A DNA stretch of 34,284 nucleotides from Ruminococcus sp. UBA3855 (GCA_002392545.1 DGHF01000091.1:1-34284); one strand, 5' to 3'. Counted from the stretch's first letter, positions 7,536-16,547 are shown. The notes: generated from the sequence alone by a model not told the origin. A program made the numbers and translations.

Positions 7536-8885
7536 ATGGAAAGTATTTCACTTGCTCAAATTGCTGAACGTCTCGGAACGGTTACTCCCGTTCAGGCTGA
7601 TATTACCGAAATCAGCACCGATACAAGAAGTTTACCTGCCGGATGCCTTTTCCTCGCTCTGCGAGGGAAAAATTTCGACGGTCACGACTTCGTAAAAAAG
7701 GCTATCGACGACGGAGCTGTTGTTGCTGTTACTGATAGACAAATTGAGGATGTGCCCTGCATTGTCGTGGGCGATACCGGTCAGGCTCTGCTTGATATTG
7801 CTGGTCTTTATCGGGAACAATTCGACATTCCGGTTGTCGGTATCACCGGAAGTGTCGGGAAAACTACCACCAAGGAATTGACCGCTTGCGTGTTGTCTCA
7901 GAAATTTAATACCCTCAAAACTGCACAGAATCTGAATAATGAAATCGGCTGTCCTAAAACTTTACTCCAGCTTACAAAGGAACATCAGGCGGCTGTTATC
8001 GAAATGGGGATGAATCACTTCGGCGAAATCTCCAGAATGACGAACTGCGCAAAGCCTACGATTGCTATCATTACCAATATCGGCTTCTCTCATGTTGAAA
8101 ACCTCGGCTCGCAAGACGGTATTTTAAAAGCAAAACTCGAAATATTAGAGGGTATGGAGAATGATGCTCCTCTCATTACTTCCGCTGATGACGTGCGCCT
8201 TGCTCCCCTTAAAAAAACCCTCAACCGCCCTGTTTATACCTTCTCTACTGAAGGCAATCCCGCTGACGTCTGGGCGGAGGATATTAAAGAGGAAAACGGC
8301 GTTACTACTTTCAGCATCTGTCACGGTGAAAAGAAACTGCTTGCTGTTCTTCCTGCAATCGGGGAACATAATGTCAAAAATGCCCTTGCGGCTTATCTCG
8401 TCGGCGTTCTTACTGGCATGGAAGAACAGGAAATTCTCTGCGGTCTCGCTTCTTACAGCCCTGTCGGCGCAAGACAGAATATTCTGGAAAAAAACGGACA
8501 GACTGTTATTGAAGACTGCTATAATGCCAGCCCTGCTTCTATGAAAGCCGCTTTGCAGGTTCTTAATAACTACCCCTGTGAGGGGCGCAGAATCGCTGTT
8601 CTTGGCGATATGCTGGAACTCGGCGACATGAGTCAGGAACTCCATGAGCAGGTTGGCGTTATCGCTCGTGACTGCAATCTGAATATGCTCTACTGCTATG
8701 GGACGGCTTCTCAATTCATCGCTCAAAAGGCTGGTGATAAGTTCGGAATATTCTGCACGGATGATGAAAATGTCCTTGTTTCTAAATTGCAGGAATATAC
8801 AAAGGAGGGTGATGTCGTTCTGTTTAAGGCCAGCCATGGGATGCACCTCGAAAAAATTATTGAAGCTGTTTATGGTGCGGAATAA
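7536..8885 (+). CDS. murF: UDP-N-acetylmuramoyl-tripeptide--D-alanyl-D-alanine ligase MurF
   Basis: MurF joins D-Ala-D-Ala to the UDP-MurNAc-tripeptide, the last cytoplasmic step before the lipid-linked stages. The 449 residues are normal for MurF. The ATP loop GITGSVGKTTTKE begins at about residue 102, followed by AVIEMGMNHFGEI, ITNIGFSHVENLGS, and the C-terminal DCYNASPASMKAAL and RRIAVLGDMLELGD motifs, all typical. AGGAG precedes the ATG at 7536. Its last base is the first base of the MraY-like start codon, so the two are probably translationally coupled. Confidence 0.96.
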   Translation: MESISLAQIAERLGTVTPVQADITEISTDTRSLPAGCLFLALRGKNFDGHDFVKKAIDDGAVVAVTDRQIEDVPCIVVGDTGQALLDIAGLYREQFDIPVVGITGSVGKTTTKELTACVLSQKFNTLKTAQNLNNEIGCPKTLLQLTKEHQAAVIEMGMNHFGEISRMTNCAKPTIAIITNIGFSHVENLGSQDGILKAKLEILEGMENDAPLITSADDVRLAPLKKTLNRPVYTFSTEGNPADVWAEDIKEENGVTTFSICHGEKKLLAVLPAIGEHNVKNALAAYLVGVLTGMEEQEILCGLASYSPVGARQNILEKNGQTVIEDCYNASPASMKAALQVLNNYPCEGRRIAVLGDMLELGDMSQELHEQVGVIARDCNLNMLYCYGTASQFIAQKAGDKFGIFCTDDENVLVSKLQEYTKEGDVVLFKASHGMHLEKIIEAVYGAE

Positions 8886-9832
8886 TGCCTGTCTGGGTAC
8901 AGTTCACTTCCGCTTTCGTTGCTATGATTACTGCCGGAATTTTCGGGAAAGCATGGATTCCCTTTTTGCAGAAATTCCGGTTCTATGATGACAACAAATC
9001 GAATCTTTCCAGCCAAAATCAAACAGTTTCCAACGAAAAACAAAATGACGACATTCAAGAACATGTCCGCCCGACTATGTGCGGTGTGCTGTTACTGGTC
9101 GGGTGTACCGCTTCTATGGTGGTAACGTTCAATCTGTGCGACGGTCGGCACGTTTTTGACCGTACCAGTAAAATTCTCTCCGAACAACGGACTTTGACAG
9201 AAATTGTTTATTTCTATGCGCTTGCGCTGGGTATCTGGGGCATTATTACGGATATTACGGCAATCAAAAGAAATGGGGTTCGGATTCCGTTCGGGCAACT
9301 GTTCGGCAGTGTCATTGCGACTTCATTTGTAGTGTGCCGATACCTTGTCAATGCTCCTGTATTGTATGTGCTTCTGACCGCTGTTGCTATGGCGGTCGGG
9401 TGGGCTTTCATGCAGAATCTTGACAGGGAAACGGACGGTATCACCATTACAGTCGGGAGCGTTCAGCTCCTTGCACTTACGGTTCTGTTCCTCAAGCAAA
9501 ATCAGTATTATTTTGCGATTCTTTCCCTTTGCGGTGCTGGCGCAAATATGGGGTGCATGATTTGGAATGTGCATCCGGCGAAATGCCGTCTCGGAAATGT
9601 GGGGAGTGGCTGGACGGCTGGAATCGTAACTGGATTGTGTGCCGTTTACGGAGACTGGAAAACCGGACTGCTGTTGATGGCGGTGTACCTTGTCAATGTC
9701 CTTCCGGCTCTCAATCCGAAATTGAAACAAACGCTCCTTTCCATGATGGAGCAAGGAAACATGAAACCTTGGCAGAGAATCGCTCTCTTTTCAGGGTTTA
9801 CCGCCTTCTGCGGTGTGATGTGCGCACTTTGA
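8885..9832 (+). CDS. Divergent MraY-like membrane protein, probably catalytically altered
   Basis: This is a polytopic membrane protein of 315 residues in the slot where mraY is expected, between murF and ftsW. Several segments align with MraY (phospho-MurNAc-pentapeptide transferase): HVRPTMCGVLLL corresponds to the (G)TPTMGG region, GIWGIITDITAIKRN to the GFxDD region, LDRETDGI to NLTDGLDGL, and PAKCRLGNVGSG to the FMGDxGS region. The residues needed for magnesium and catalysis are changed: the DD pair is TD (only D123), the GD of MGDxGS is GN (N238), and the C-terminal APIHHHxE loop is absent. The fold appears kept but normal transferase activity is doubtful. It may be a non-catalytic partner, a transferase with other chemistry, or a paralogue of an mraY elsewhere. 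The ATG overlaps the murF stop. Confidence 0.7.
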   Translation: MPVWVQFTSAFVAMITAGIFGKAWIPFLQKFRFYDDNKSNLSSQNQTVSNEKQNDDIQEHVRPTMCGVLLLVGCTASMVVTFNLCDGRHVFDRTSKILSEQRTLTEIVYFYALALGIWGIITDITAIKRNGVRIPFGQLFGSVIATSFVVCRYLVNAPVLYVLLTAVAMAVGWAFMQNLDRETDGITITVGSVQLLALTVLFLKQNQYYFAILSLCGAGANMGCMIWNVHPAKCRLGNVGSGWTAGIVTGLCAVYGDWKTGLLLMAVYLVNVLPALNPKLKQTLLSMMEQGNMKPWQRIALFSGFTAFCGVMCAL

Positions 9833-9855
9833 ACTATTTTGAAGGAGGATGAGTT

Positions 9856-11085
9856 TTGAAACAAGCTGAATCTACAAAACCTCAGAAAAGAGAACGTGTC
9901 CGTTCCCGTACTGGTGATACTGACCTCGCTTTCAGTATCGTTGTACTCATTCTTCTGGGGCTGGGAATTGTTATGATGTTTTCCGCTAGTTATGCGATAG
10001 CCATTAACGAGGGAAAAGAGGGGTATTATTACGCACTCCGGCAGGTTATTTTTGCAGGTATCGGGCTTGTGATGATGTTCATTATGAGCCATGTGGATTA
10101 TCATATTTTTCAGAAGAAGGGATTTCCGCTGATTATTTACGGCGGTGCGGTTTTTCTTCTTATTCTAGTGCTTTTTATCGGCACAGACCTTGGTACCGGC
10201 TGTCAAAGATGGCTGAATTTAGGATTTACCACGTTTCAGCCGTCGGAGCTGGCGAAATTTGCAATTGTGATTCTGTTTTCGTACCTCATAGACCAGAATT
10301 TTGAACGAATGCAACAACTATTTGCCGGAACGGTCGTTTATCTGCTGTTGCTGGGTGTCATTATTGGTTTGCTGTTGCTAGAACCGCATCTGTCCTGTAG
10401 TATTCTGATTGCGGTCATTGGGATTGCTCTGGTATTTGTCGGCGGTGCAAAATGGCGGAATATCGGTATTATTACTGTGATAGGTGTCATTCTTGCCGGA
10501 CTTGTGCTGATGTACCTCATCAATACAAAGGGTATCGGCTATTTTCAGCGCAGAATTGCAACGTGGTTTCACCCTTTCGACAGTGATGATGTTGACGGCA
10601 CTTGGCAGTCAAGGCAATCACTTATTGCTATCGGTTCGGGCGGTCTGTTCGGGCTGGGGCTGGGGGAATCCCGACAAAAATATTTGTATCTTCCTGAATC
10701 GGAAAATGACTTTGTATTCTCTATCGTCTGTGAAGAATTAGGGCTTTTCGGGGCAATTACTGTCATTCTGCTTTTCGTGTTGCTGGTCATGCAGGGGTTT
10801 CATATCGCTTCCCACTGTAAAGACCGCTTCGGAATGCTGGTTGCTATCGGGTTTACTTTGCAGATTGGTTTGCAGGCGTTTATCAATATTGGTGTTGTGA
10901 GCGGTTTCCTGCCTAATACTGGTATCAGTTTACCGTTTTTCTCGTACGGCGGTACGGCTCTGGTTATGCAACTTATGCAAATGGGAATTGTGTTAAATAT
11001 TTCTCGCTCACGGCAACCTATCCAAATAAAAAAAGTCCGTCCTGCTCCTGAAGAATCAGAAATGGCATTTCCGCAGGATGCATAA
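9856..11085 (+). CDS. ftsW: FtsW/SpoVE-type SEDS peptidoglycan glycosyltransferase
   Basis: SEDS-family protein that polymerises lipid II at the septum with a partner class B PBP, encoded upstream here. The 409 residues contain about ten hydrophobic segments. Recognisable pieces are LGIVMMFSASYAIAINEG near the N-terminus, LGTGCQRWLNLGFTTFQPSE (the family's GARRW/QPSE region), FVFSIVCEELGLFGAI, and GFLPNTGISLPFFSYGGT near the end. The start is TTG at 9856, 8 bases after GAAGGAGG; the nearby ATG at 9849 runs into a stop after six codons. The N-terminal tail is basic and the C-terminus polar. SpoVE, the sporulation paralogue, occupies the same place in some Firmicutes, so FtsW versus SpoVE is not settled. 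Confidence 0.93.
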   Translation: MKQAESTKPQKRERVRSRTGDTDLAFSIVVLILLGLGIVMMFSASYAIAINEGKEGYYYALRQVIFAGIGLVMMFIMSHVDYHIFQKKGFPLIIYGGAVFLLILVLFIGTDLGTGCQRWLNLGFTTFQPSELAKFAIVILFSYLIDQNFERMQQLFAGTVVYLLLLGVIIGLLLLEPHLSCSILIAVIGIALVFVGGAKWRNIGIITVIGVILAGLVLMYLINTKGIGYFQRRIATWFHPFDSDDVDGTWQSRQSLIAIGSGGLFGLGLGESRQKYLYLPESENDFVFSIVCEELGLFGAITVILLFVLLVMQGFHIASHCKDRFGMLVAIGFTLQIGLQAFINIGVVSGFLPNTGISLPFFSYGGTALVMQLMQMGIVLNISRSRQPIQIKKVRPAPEESEMAFPQDA

Positions 11086-11112
11086 ATTTTCACATAGAAA
11101 AGGTGTTTGGCT

Positions 11113-12231
11113 ATGAAGGTATTACTTGCAGGCGGTGGCACTGGCGGTCATATTAACCCTGCTCTTGCTATCGCTGGTATCATTAAATCAAATATCCCTG
11201 ATGCGGAGTTCCTCTTTGCAGGAACTCCCAACCACATGGAGGCTACTCTCATTCCTCAGGCTGGCTATAACCTCGCCAAAATTAAGGTGGAGGGCTTTCA
11301 AAGAAGAATTTCCCTCGAAAATATCGGGCGAAATGCTAAGGCTGTCTGGTATCTCATGAACTCCGGTTCAAGGGCGAAACAGATTATTCAGGAGTTTCAG
11401 CCTGATATTGCTATCGGGACGGGCGGTTATGTTGCTGGCCCTGTCATCCGGATGGCTGCCAAAATGAAAATTCCTACGGCTATTCATGAACAAAATGCCT
11501 ACCCCGGTGTGACAAATAAACTCCTTGCAAAAGAAGTGAATCATGTCATGCTCACTGTTAAAGAAGCCCTTGAATATTTCGAAAAAGATATTCAGTATAC
11601 TGTCACTGGTCTGCCTGTCCGTGCGGAACTGTTCAAAAAAACCAAAGAACAGGCAAGGGCGGAACTAGGTTTTGATGATGCTTTTACTATCCTCTCTTTC
11701 GGCGGAAGCCTCGGGGCGGGGGCTATCAATGACACTATGGCGGAAGTTCTCAAATGGCATACTTCTAAAGGCTTGCCTGTGAATCATATCCACGGTTACG
11801 GCGGTATGGGAAAAGATTCTTTCCCTCAAAAAATGCAGGAATATGGCATTCCGCTCAAAAGTGACCGTATCCGCATTACGGAATATATCAATGATATGGA
11901 TACCTGCATGGCGGCGGCGGATTTGGTTGTGTGCCGTTCCGGTGCGAATGCCCTTGCTGAACTCGAAGCACTCGGAAAACCGTCAATTCTCATTCCGTCC
12001 CCCATTGTCGCCGGAAATCATCAGTATCATAATGCTATGGTGCTCGGAAAAGCCGGTGCTGCACAGGTCATCGAACAAAAGGATGTTACCAATGAAGACA
12101 TGATTCGGAGAATTGAAGCCCTTTATAATGACCGTCCTAAACTCTGGAGCATGGCGGAAAGTGCGTCTTTCCTTGCTGTTCGTGATACTGAAGAAAGAAT
12201 CTGGGGTGTCATTGAGAAACTTATTCACTAA
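11113..12231 (+). CDS. murG: UDP-N-acetylglucosamine--MurNAc-(pentapeptide) transferase MurG
   Basis: MurG adds GlcNAc to lipid I to make lipid II on the inner face of the membrane. The 372-residue protein begins MKVLLAGGGTGGHINPALA, the glycine-rich acceptor-site motif of MurG. It has GTGGYVAGPV, IHEQNAYPGVTNKLLA, FGGSLGA in the middle, and VVCRSGANALAELEALGKPS, the GT28 UDP-GlcNAc-binding motif, near the end. ATG at 11113 is chosen because AAAAGGTG lies before it; an in-frame TTG six bases upstream is less likely. It follows ftsW by 27 bases and precedes murA by 59. Confidence 0.96.
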   Translation: MKVLLAGGGTGGHINPALAIAGIIKSNIPDAEFLFAGTPNHMEATLIPQAGYNLAKIKVEGFQRRISLENIGRNAKAVWYLMNSGSRAKQIIQEFQPDIAIGTGGYVAGPVIRMAAKMKIPTAIHEQNAYPGVTNKLLAKEVNHVMLTVKEALEYFEKDIQYTVTGLPVRAELFKKTKEQARAELGFDDAFTILSFGGSLGAGAINDTMAEVLKWHTSKGLPVNHIHGYGGMGKDSFPQKMQEYGIPLKSDRIRITEYINDMDTCMAAADLVVCRSGANALAELEALGKPSILIPSPIVAGNHQYHNAMVLGKAGAAQVIEQKDVTNEDMIRRIEALYNDRPKLWSMAESASFLAVRDTEERIWGVIEKLIH

Positions 12232-12290
12232 TCCCCCTGTCACCTGTTTTCCACTTCTTACATATGATACAGGGAAAGGAGTGGGGACAA

Positions 12291-13544
12291 ATGCAGAAAT
12301 TTGTCATGCAGGGCGGTAAAAAATTAGAGGGCGATATTCCCGTACAGGGTGCAAAAAACAGCGCACTTCCTATATTGTCCGCTGCTTTACTCTGTGAGGG
12401 GGAAAGCATCCTCGAAAACTGCCCGAAATTATCCGATGTTTACACGGCTTGCAGAATTCTCACCAGTGCCGGATGTCAATGTAATATGCAGGGGCATACT
12501 GTTTCCATTCGTGCCGATTCTGTCAGTCATTCCGAAATACCTGAAACCCTCATGCAGGAAATGAGGTCTTCTATTATCTTCATGGGGGCTATGCTGGGGA
12601 GACTCGGTACTTGTACTATGGGTTATCCGGGTGGATGTGAACTCGGTTCACGTCCTATCGATTTGCATTTGCAGGCTTTCCGGAGGATGGGAGTTAAAAT
12701 TCATGAACATCATGGTATTTTATCCTGTACAACTCCCAACGGCTTGCACGGTGCAAAGATTCATTTGCAGTTTCCCTCTGTTGGGGCGACTGAAAATATT
12801 CTCCTTGCTTCGGTTATGGCGAAGGGTGAAACCATCCTGACCAATGCTGCAAGAGAACCTGAAATTATTGACCTTGCTAATTATCTCAATCGGTGCGGTG
12901 CGAAAATCCGTGGGGCTGGGTGCAGTACTATCTATGTGCAGGGCGTTCAGAAACTGAAAGGCTGTACATACCGGATTATGCCTGACCGGATTGTTACAGC
13001 TACCTGGCTCAGTGCCGTTGCTATGACCGGCGGAAATGTACGGCTTATTGGTACAGATACTACCAGTCTGGAAGGAATTCTGGACGTTTTCGAGGAAATG
13101 AACTGCCGTTTCAGCCGTTCTGAAAATACCCTCTGTTTTTCTGCCGGAAAACCCCTTCATGCTGTTCGTTACCTTAAAACTATGCCTTATCCCAGCTTTC
13201 CGACGGATGCACAACCTGTTGTGATGTCTGCTCTGTGCGTGGCAGATGGTACTTCTCTGATTGAGGAAACTATTTTCGAAAACCGCTTCCGCCATGTGGA
13301 GGGTTTGTGCCGGATGGGGGCTGATATTCAAATTACCGGAAGGGCTGCCGTTGTTCACGGTGTGCACAGGCTTCACGGTGCGCAGGTCAGTGCTACTGAT
13401 TTGAGAGGCGGTGCGGCTCTTCTCGTTGCTGGACTTTCCGCAGAGGGAGAAACCATCCTGACGGAAATTTCCCATATTGACAGAGGCTATGACAGTCCGG
13501 AAGTTCTGCTCCGGAATGTCGGTGCTGGAATCGTTAGAATCTGA
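12291..13544 (+). CDS. murA: UDP-N-acetylglucosamine 1-carboxyvinyltransferase MurA
   Basis: MurA transfers enolpyruvate from phosphoenolpyruvate to UDP-GlcNAc, the first committed step of peptidoglycan synthesis and the target of fosfomycin. The 417 residues show EPSP-synthase-like repeats. The reactive cysteine is Cys116 in GGCELGSRPIDLH, equivalent to Cys115 of the Escherichia coli enzyme. Other marks are VQGAKNSALPILSA near the start, MPDRIVTATW, SFPTDAQPVVMSAL and TDLRGGAALLVAGL. ATG at 12291 follows GGAAAGGAG; an in-frame ATG at 12264 precedes that site and is not preferred. Placing murA between murG and divIB is seen in some Clostridia. Confidence 0.95.
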   Translation: MQKFVMQGGKKLEGDIPVQGAKNSALPILSAALLCEGESILENCPKLSDVYTACRILTSAGCQCNMQGHTVSIRADSVSHSEIPETLMQEMRSSIIFMGAMLGRLGTCTMGYPGGCELGSRPIDLHLQAFRRMGVKIHEHHGILSCTTPNGLHGAKIHLQFPSVGATENILLASVMAKGETILTNAAREPEIIDLANYLNRCGAKIRGAGCSTIYVQGVQKLKGCTYRIMPDRIVTATWLSAVAMTGGNVRLIGTDTTSLEGILDVFEEMNCRFSRSENTLCFSAGKPLHAVRYLKTMPYPSFPTDAQPVVMSALCVADGTSLIEETIFENRFRHVEGLCRMGADIQITGRAAVVHGVHRLHGAQVSATDLRGGAALLVAGLSAEGETILTEISHIDRGYDSPEVLLRNVGAGIVRI

Positions 13545-13555
13545 ATTAAGAATGG

Positions 13556-14623
13556 ATGATGTTTGTGAGAGATGTACAAAAAACAAGTATGCAACATGAA
13601 ACAGACCCCAGAAGAATCCGCCGCCGGAAAAGAGGGCGTTCATTATATGTGCTGATGGCTCTCATTCTGGCGGTTGCGACGATGGTCACTTTGTCTATGA
13701 CTGTTTTTTTTAATATCAAAACCATTCGTGTGACTGGAAATGCGGAAGATTACCCTGTTGATGATATTGTGGATGCGACACAAATTGAAATCGGTGATAA
13801 TATGGTCAGACTCAAGGTGGATGAGGCAGAGAAAAAAGCCCTCTCTACTTTGATTCACGTTGAAAGCGTTCAAATTAAACGTGAATTCCCTGATACTCTC
13901 GAAATTCATGTGGAGAAATGCACTCCGGCTTATAATGTCGTTTATCAGTATGGAACTCTGATTGTCAGCGAACATGGGAGAATTCTCGAAAACAGCATGA
14001 ACCCTCAGGAGGGGCTTGTTAAAATTGTGGGCTATGAACCGGAGGAAACTACCCCCGGTTATACTATCCGCTCCATTGAGGAACGCAGTGACAAGATTTT
14101 TAATGCCTTCCGTGAACTGATTTATCAGGGGGGGCTTGGTGTGCCTATCGTTTCTGTGGATATGAGCGACCCTAATGATATTATGGTCAATTTCGGAAAC
14201 CGTATTACTTTTGATATGGGAAACTGGAGCGAAATCAATTATAAAATCAGCTTTGCTGAGCAGATTATCGCCAGTCAGCCAGCGGACAAGCAGGGATATC
14301 TTGTCATGGTCGGTTCAAATCAGTGTTCTTTCCGGAATAAAGCCGATTATGAGGAAACTCAGAAAAAATTGCAGGGGCTTTATCAAGAACCAGCCAAGGA
14401 AGCCAAAAAGCCCGATACTACGGAAACAACTCCTCCTGATGATGAAATTTTGGACTTTACCCCTGAAAATCCGCCTGTTGATGAGAATTTCCCTGCTGAT
14501 GATTTCGAAACTCCCGAAGAAGTTCCAGAAATCGAAATGACTGCTCCGAGTATCCAAATTCCGGAAGAGTATCTGGATGATGAAAATGACGGCATTGCTA
14601 TGGATGATTATGACGATGATTAA
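13556..14623 (+). CDS. divIB: Cell division protein FtsQ/DivIB with an acidic C-terminal tail
   Basis: This is a bitopic divisome protein. A basic cytoplasmic N-terminus (RRIRRRKRGR) leads to one membrane segment (about residues 29-53) and then an extracellular POTRA domain beginning near FFNIKTIRVTGN, with VDDIVDATQIEIGDNMV and KREFPDTLEIHVEK, typical of FtsQ/DivIB. A beta domain follows. The last roughly 75 residues are a low-complexity tail rich in Asp, Glu and Pro that ends in a run of aspartates; it is longer than in most DivIB proteins. The start is uncertain: ATG at 13556 has only a weak ribosome binding site, and an in-frame ATG at 13589 is possible. It is the last gene before the ftsZ promoter. 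Confidence 0.88.
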   Translation: MMFVRDVQKTSMQHETDPRRIRRRKRGRSLYVLMALILAVATMVTLSMTVFFNIKTIRVTGNAEDYPVDDIVDATQIEIGDNMVRLKVDEAEKKALSTLIHVESVQIKREFPDTLEIHVEKCTPAYNVVYQYGTLIVSEHGRILENSMNPQEGLVKIVGYEPEETTPGYTIRSIEERSDKIFNAFRELIYQGGLGVPIVSVDMSDPNDIMVNFGNRITFDMGNWSEINYKISFAEQIIASQPADKQGYLVMVGSNQCSFRNKADYEETQKKLQGLYQEPAKEAKKPDTTETTPPDDEILDFTPENPPVDENFPADDFETPEEVPEIEMTAPSIQIPEEYLDDENDGIAMDDYDDD

Positions 14624-14745
14624 AAAAATGGAATAAAAATACAGTTTCCTGCTGTACATTCATGCACATTTTTGTTAAAATCATGCAAAAAAGCGTTGCT
14701 TGAGTTGTACGGAATAGGAAAAAATTAGATTTTGTCAAAAAACTA

Positions 14746-14774
14746 TTGCAAAATGTCGGCGGATGTGTTACAAT
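14746..14774 (+). promoter_or_regulatory. Promoter of ftsZ (TTGCAA-17-TACAAT)
   Basis: TTGCAA at 14746-14751 and TACAAT at 14769-14774 are 17 bases apart in the 221-base gap between divIB and ftsZ. It gives ftsZ its own transcript of about 60 leader bases. Confidence 0.65.
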
Positions 14775-14844
14775 AATAATGTCTCATAATGTTTTGAAGC
14801 TGTGTTTTTGCACAAGTACATAAACTACGGTAGGAGGAAAAATC

Positions 14845-16413
14845 ATGACAGACTTCATTTATGAAGAGGCTTTTGAGCCGGATGTCAATATTAAAGTAAT
14901 CGGTGTCGGCGGTGGCGGCGGAAACGCTTTGAACTGCATGGTCGATTCTGATGTCAGTGATATTGAATATGTAACCATCAATACGGATGCAAAAGCACTG
15001 AAAAATTCCAAAGCTGCAACTCGCATTCAGATTGGCGCAAAACGCACCAGAGGCAGAGGCGCAGGCAATAACCCGACTGTCGGTCAGGAAAGTGCTGAAG
15101 AAAATATTGAAGAAATTGAAGCTGCTCTCAAGGGCGCAGATATGGTGTTTATCACTGCCGGTATGGGTGGCGGTACGGGAACAGGTGCTGCTCCTGTCGT
15201 TGCTAAAACTGCACAGGCTATGGGTATTTTAACTGTTGCCGTTGTTACAAAGCCTTTCGCTTTCGAACGTGAACAGAAAATGGCTCAGGCTGAGGCTGGT
15301 ATCAATGAACTGAAAAAGTATGTGGATTCTTTGGTTGTGATTCCTAATGAAAGTCTTCTGAAAGGTCTCGAAAAACCTTTGACCATGAGAGAGTCTTTCG
15401 CTCTTTCGGATGATGTGCTGAAAACCGGTGTTAAGTCCATTGCGGATTTGATTGTCGAAGAAGGATACATTAACCTCGACTTTGCCGATGTTTCTACCAC
15501 TATGAAGGGCGCAGGTTACGCACATATGGCAATCGGTCACGGACAAGGTAAGGACAAGGCGGTTGAAGCTGCAAAACAGGTTATTTCCAGCCCGCTCCTT
15601 GAAACTTCCATCGCCGGTGCAAGAAGATTGCTTATCAATATCGCTATGTCTGAGGATACACTTGCTTCTGATGTGGATACTGCTTCTAAGATGATTTCTG
15701 AGGCTGCTGCTCCAGATGTACAGTTTATTTTCGGTGCGGCTTTCAAGGAGGATATGCAGGACGAAATGACTGTTACGGTTATCGCTGCTGATTTTTCAAC
15801 CGGCTCAAAGGAAAGCCGTCAGCAGACTCCCTCAGGCGGTCAGCAACAGCCCTCTTCTCAGCCACAGCAGGCTCAACAGCCTCAGCAACGCCCAAGAAGA
15901 AGAGCAGTTGACAACGGCGGTTCTAAACTGCCCCCTCCGCCTACAATGAGTGCTCAGCAGTTACAGGCTCAGGCTGAACAGCCGGCATCTCGTCAGGCTC
16001 ATGCTTCTGCTCCGGCACAGTCCCAGCAGTATCAGCAACAGCCCGTACAGTCTCAGCAGTATCAACAGCCGGTACAGTCCCAACAGTATCAGCAACAGCC
16101 GGCACAGGCTCAGCAATATCAACAACAGCCACAGTATCAACAGCCTTCTCAGTCTCAGCAGTATCAGCAGGCGGTTCAGGCTCAGCAGGTTCAGCAAGGT
16201 GCAGTCCCTCCCCCTCCTGTGATGAATATTCAGCAACAGAAAGAGTCAGTGGATGTTCCGCCCCCACCAGTTGCCCCCAGAAGAGAGGCTCAGCAACAGC
16301 CCCAACAACAGGCTGAAAGTGAAAAAATGGACTACGCACAAGAGCCACAGAGAAGAAGTGCAACTTCTGATTTCGATATGAAAGAAATTTTCGATATTCT
16401 CGGCGGAAATTAA
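14845..16413 (+). CDS. ftsZ: Cell division GTPase FtsZ with an extended Gln-rich tail
   Basis: FtsZ is the tubulin-like GTPase that forms the division ring. The GTPase domain is intact: GVGGGGGNAL near residues 20-29, the tubulin signature GGGTGTG at about 108-114, and NTDAKAL and VTKPFAFERE in their usual order. It ends near residue 320. After it comes an unusually long linker, about 190 residues dominated by Gln, Pro and Ser with many QYQQ-type repeats. The C-terminus (SDFDMKEIFDILGGN) lacks the usual (D/E)IPxFLR-type peptide that binds FtsA, SepF or EzrA. The total of 522 residues compares with roughly 380 for common FtsZ. AGGAGG precedes the ATG. It has its own promoter and a terminator at 16436-16470. 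Confidence 0.96.
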   Translation: MTDFIYEEAFEPDVNIKVIGVGGGGGNALNCMVDSDVSDIEYVTINTDAKALKNSKAATRIQIGAKRTRGRGAGNNPTVGQESAEENIEEIEAALKGADMVFITAGMGGGTGTGAAPVVAKTAQAMGILTVAVVTKPFAFEREQKMAQAEAGINELKKYVDSLVVIPNESLLKGLEKPLTMRESFALSDDVLKTGVKSIADLIVEEGYINLDFADVSTTMKGAGYAHMAIGHGQGKDKAVEAAKQVISSPLLETSIAGARRLLINIAMSEDTLASDVDTASKMISEAAAPDVQFIFGAAFKEDMQDEMTVTVIAADFSTGSKESRQQTPSGGQQQPSSQPQQAQQPQQRPRRRAVDNGGSKLPPPPTMSAQQLQAQAEQPASRQAHASAPAQSQQYQQQPVQSQQYQQPVQSQQYQQQPAQAQQYQQQPQYQQPSQSQQYQQAVQAQQVQQGAVPPPPVMNIQQQKESVDVPPPPVAPRREAQQQPQQQAESEKMDYAQEPQRRSATSDFDMKEIFDILGGN

Positions 16414-16435
16414 GAAAATATAGCTATCAGTTCTG

Positions 16436-16470
16436 CCTGTCGTTGGCGATTTGCTGACGACAGGTTTCTT
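16436..16470 (+). terminator. Rho-independent terminator after ftsZ
   Basis: CCTGTCGT (16436-16443) and ACGACAGG (16457-16464) make an 8-base-pair stem, followed by TTTCTT. It lies 22 bases after the ftsZ stop. Confidence 0.75.
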
Positions 16471-16518
16471 ATTGACATTTTGCACAAAAATCAGGCTGTG
16501 AATTTTACGTATATTCTC

Positions 16519-16547
16519 TTGAAAGATATCGAAAAATATGGTATAAT
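16519..16547 (+). promoter_or_regulatory. Promoter (TTGAAA-17-TATAAT)
   Basis: TTGAAA at 16519-16524 and TATAAT at 16542-16547, spacer 17, upstream of the DivIVA-like gene and just after the ftsZ terminator. Confidence 0.7.

Noticed and set aside
8885..9832. Calling this gene a standard mraY
   Set aside because: Key metal-binding and catalytic residues are replaced and the His loop is absent, so only a divergent MraY-like call is supported.
12720..13643. Minus-strand frame of 307 codons opposite murA
   Set aside because: Lies wholly opposite conserved murA and divIB; composition is that of an antisense shadow, with no ribosome binding site.
15941..16363. Minus-strand repetitive frame opposite the FtsZ linker
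   Set aside because: Arises from the CAG/CAA repeats of the Gln-rich tail read backwards.
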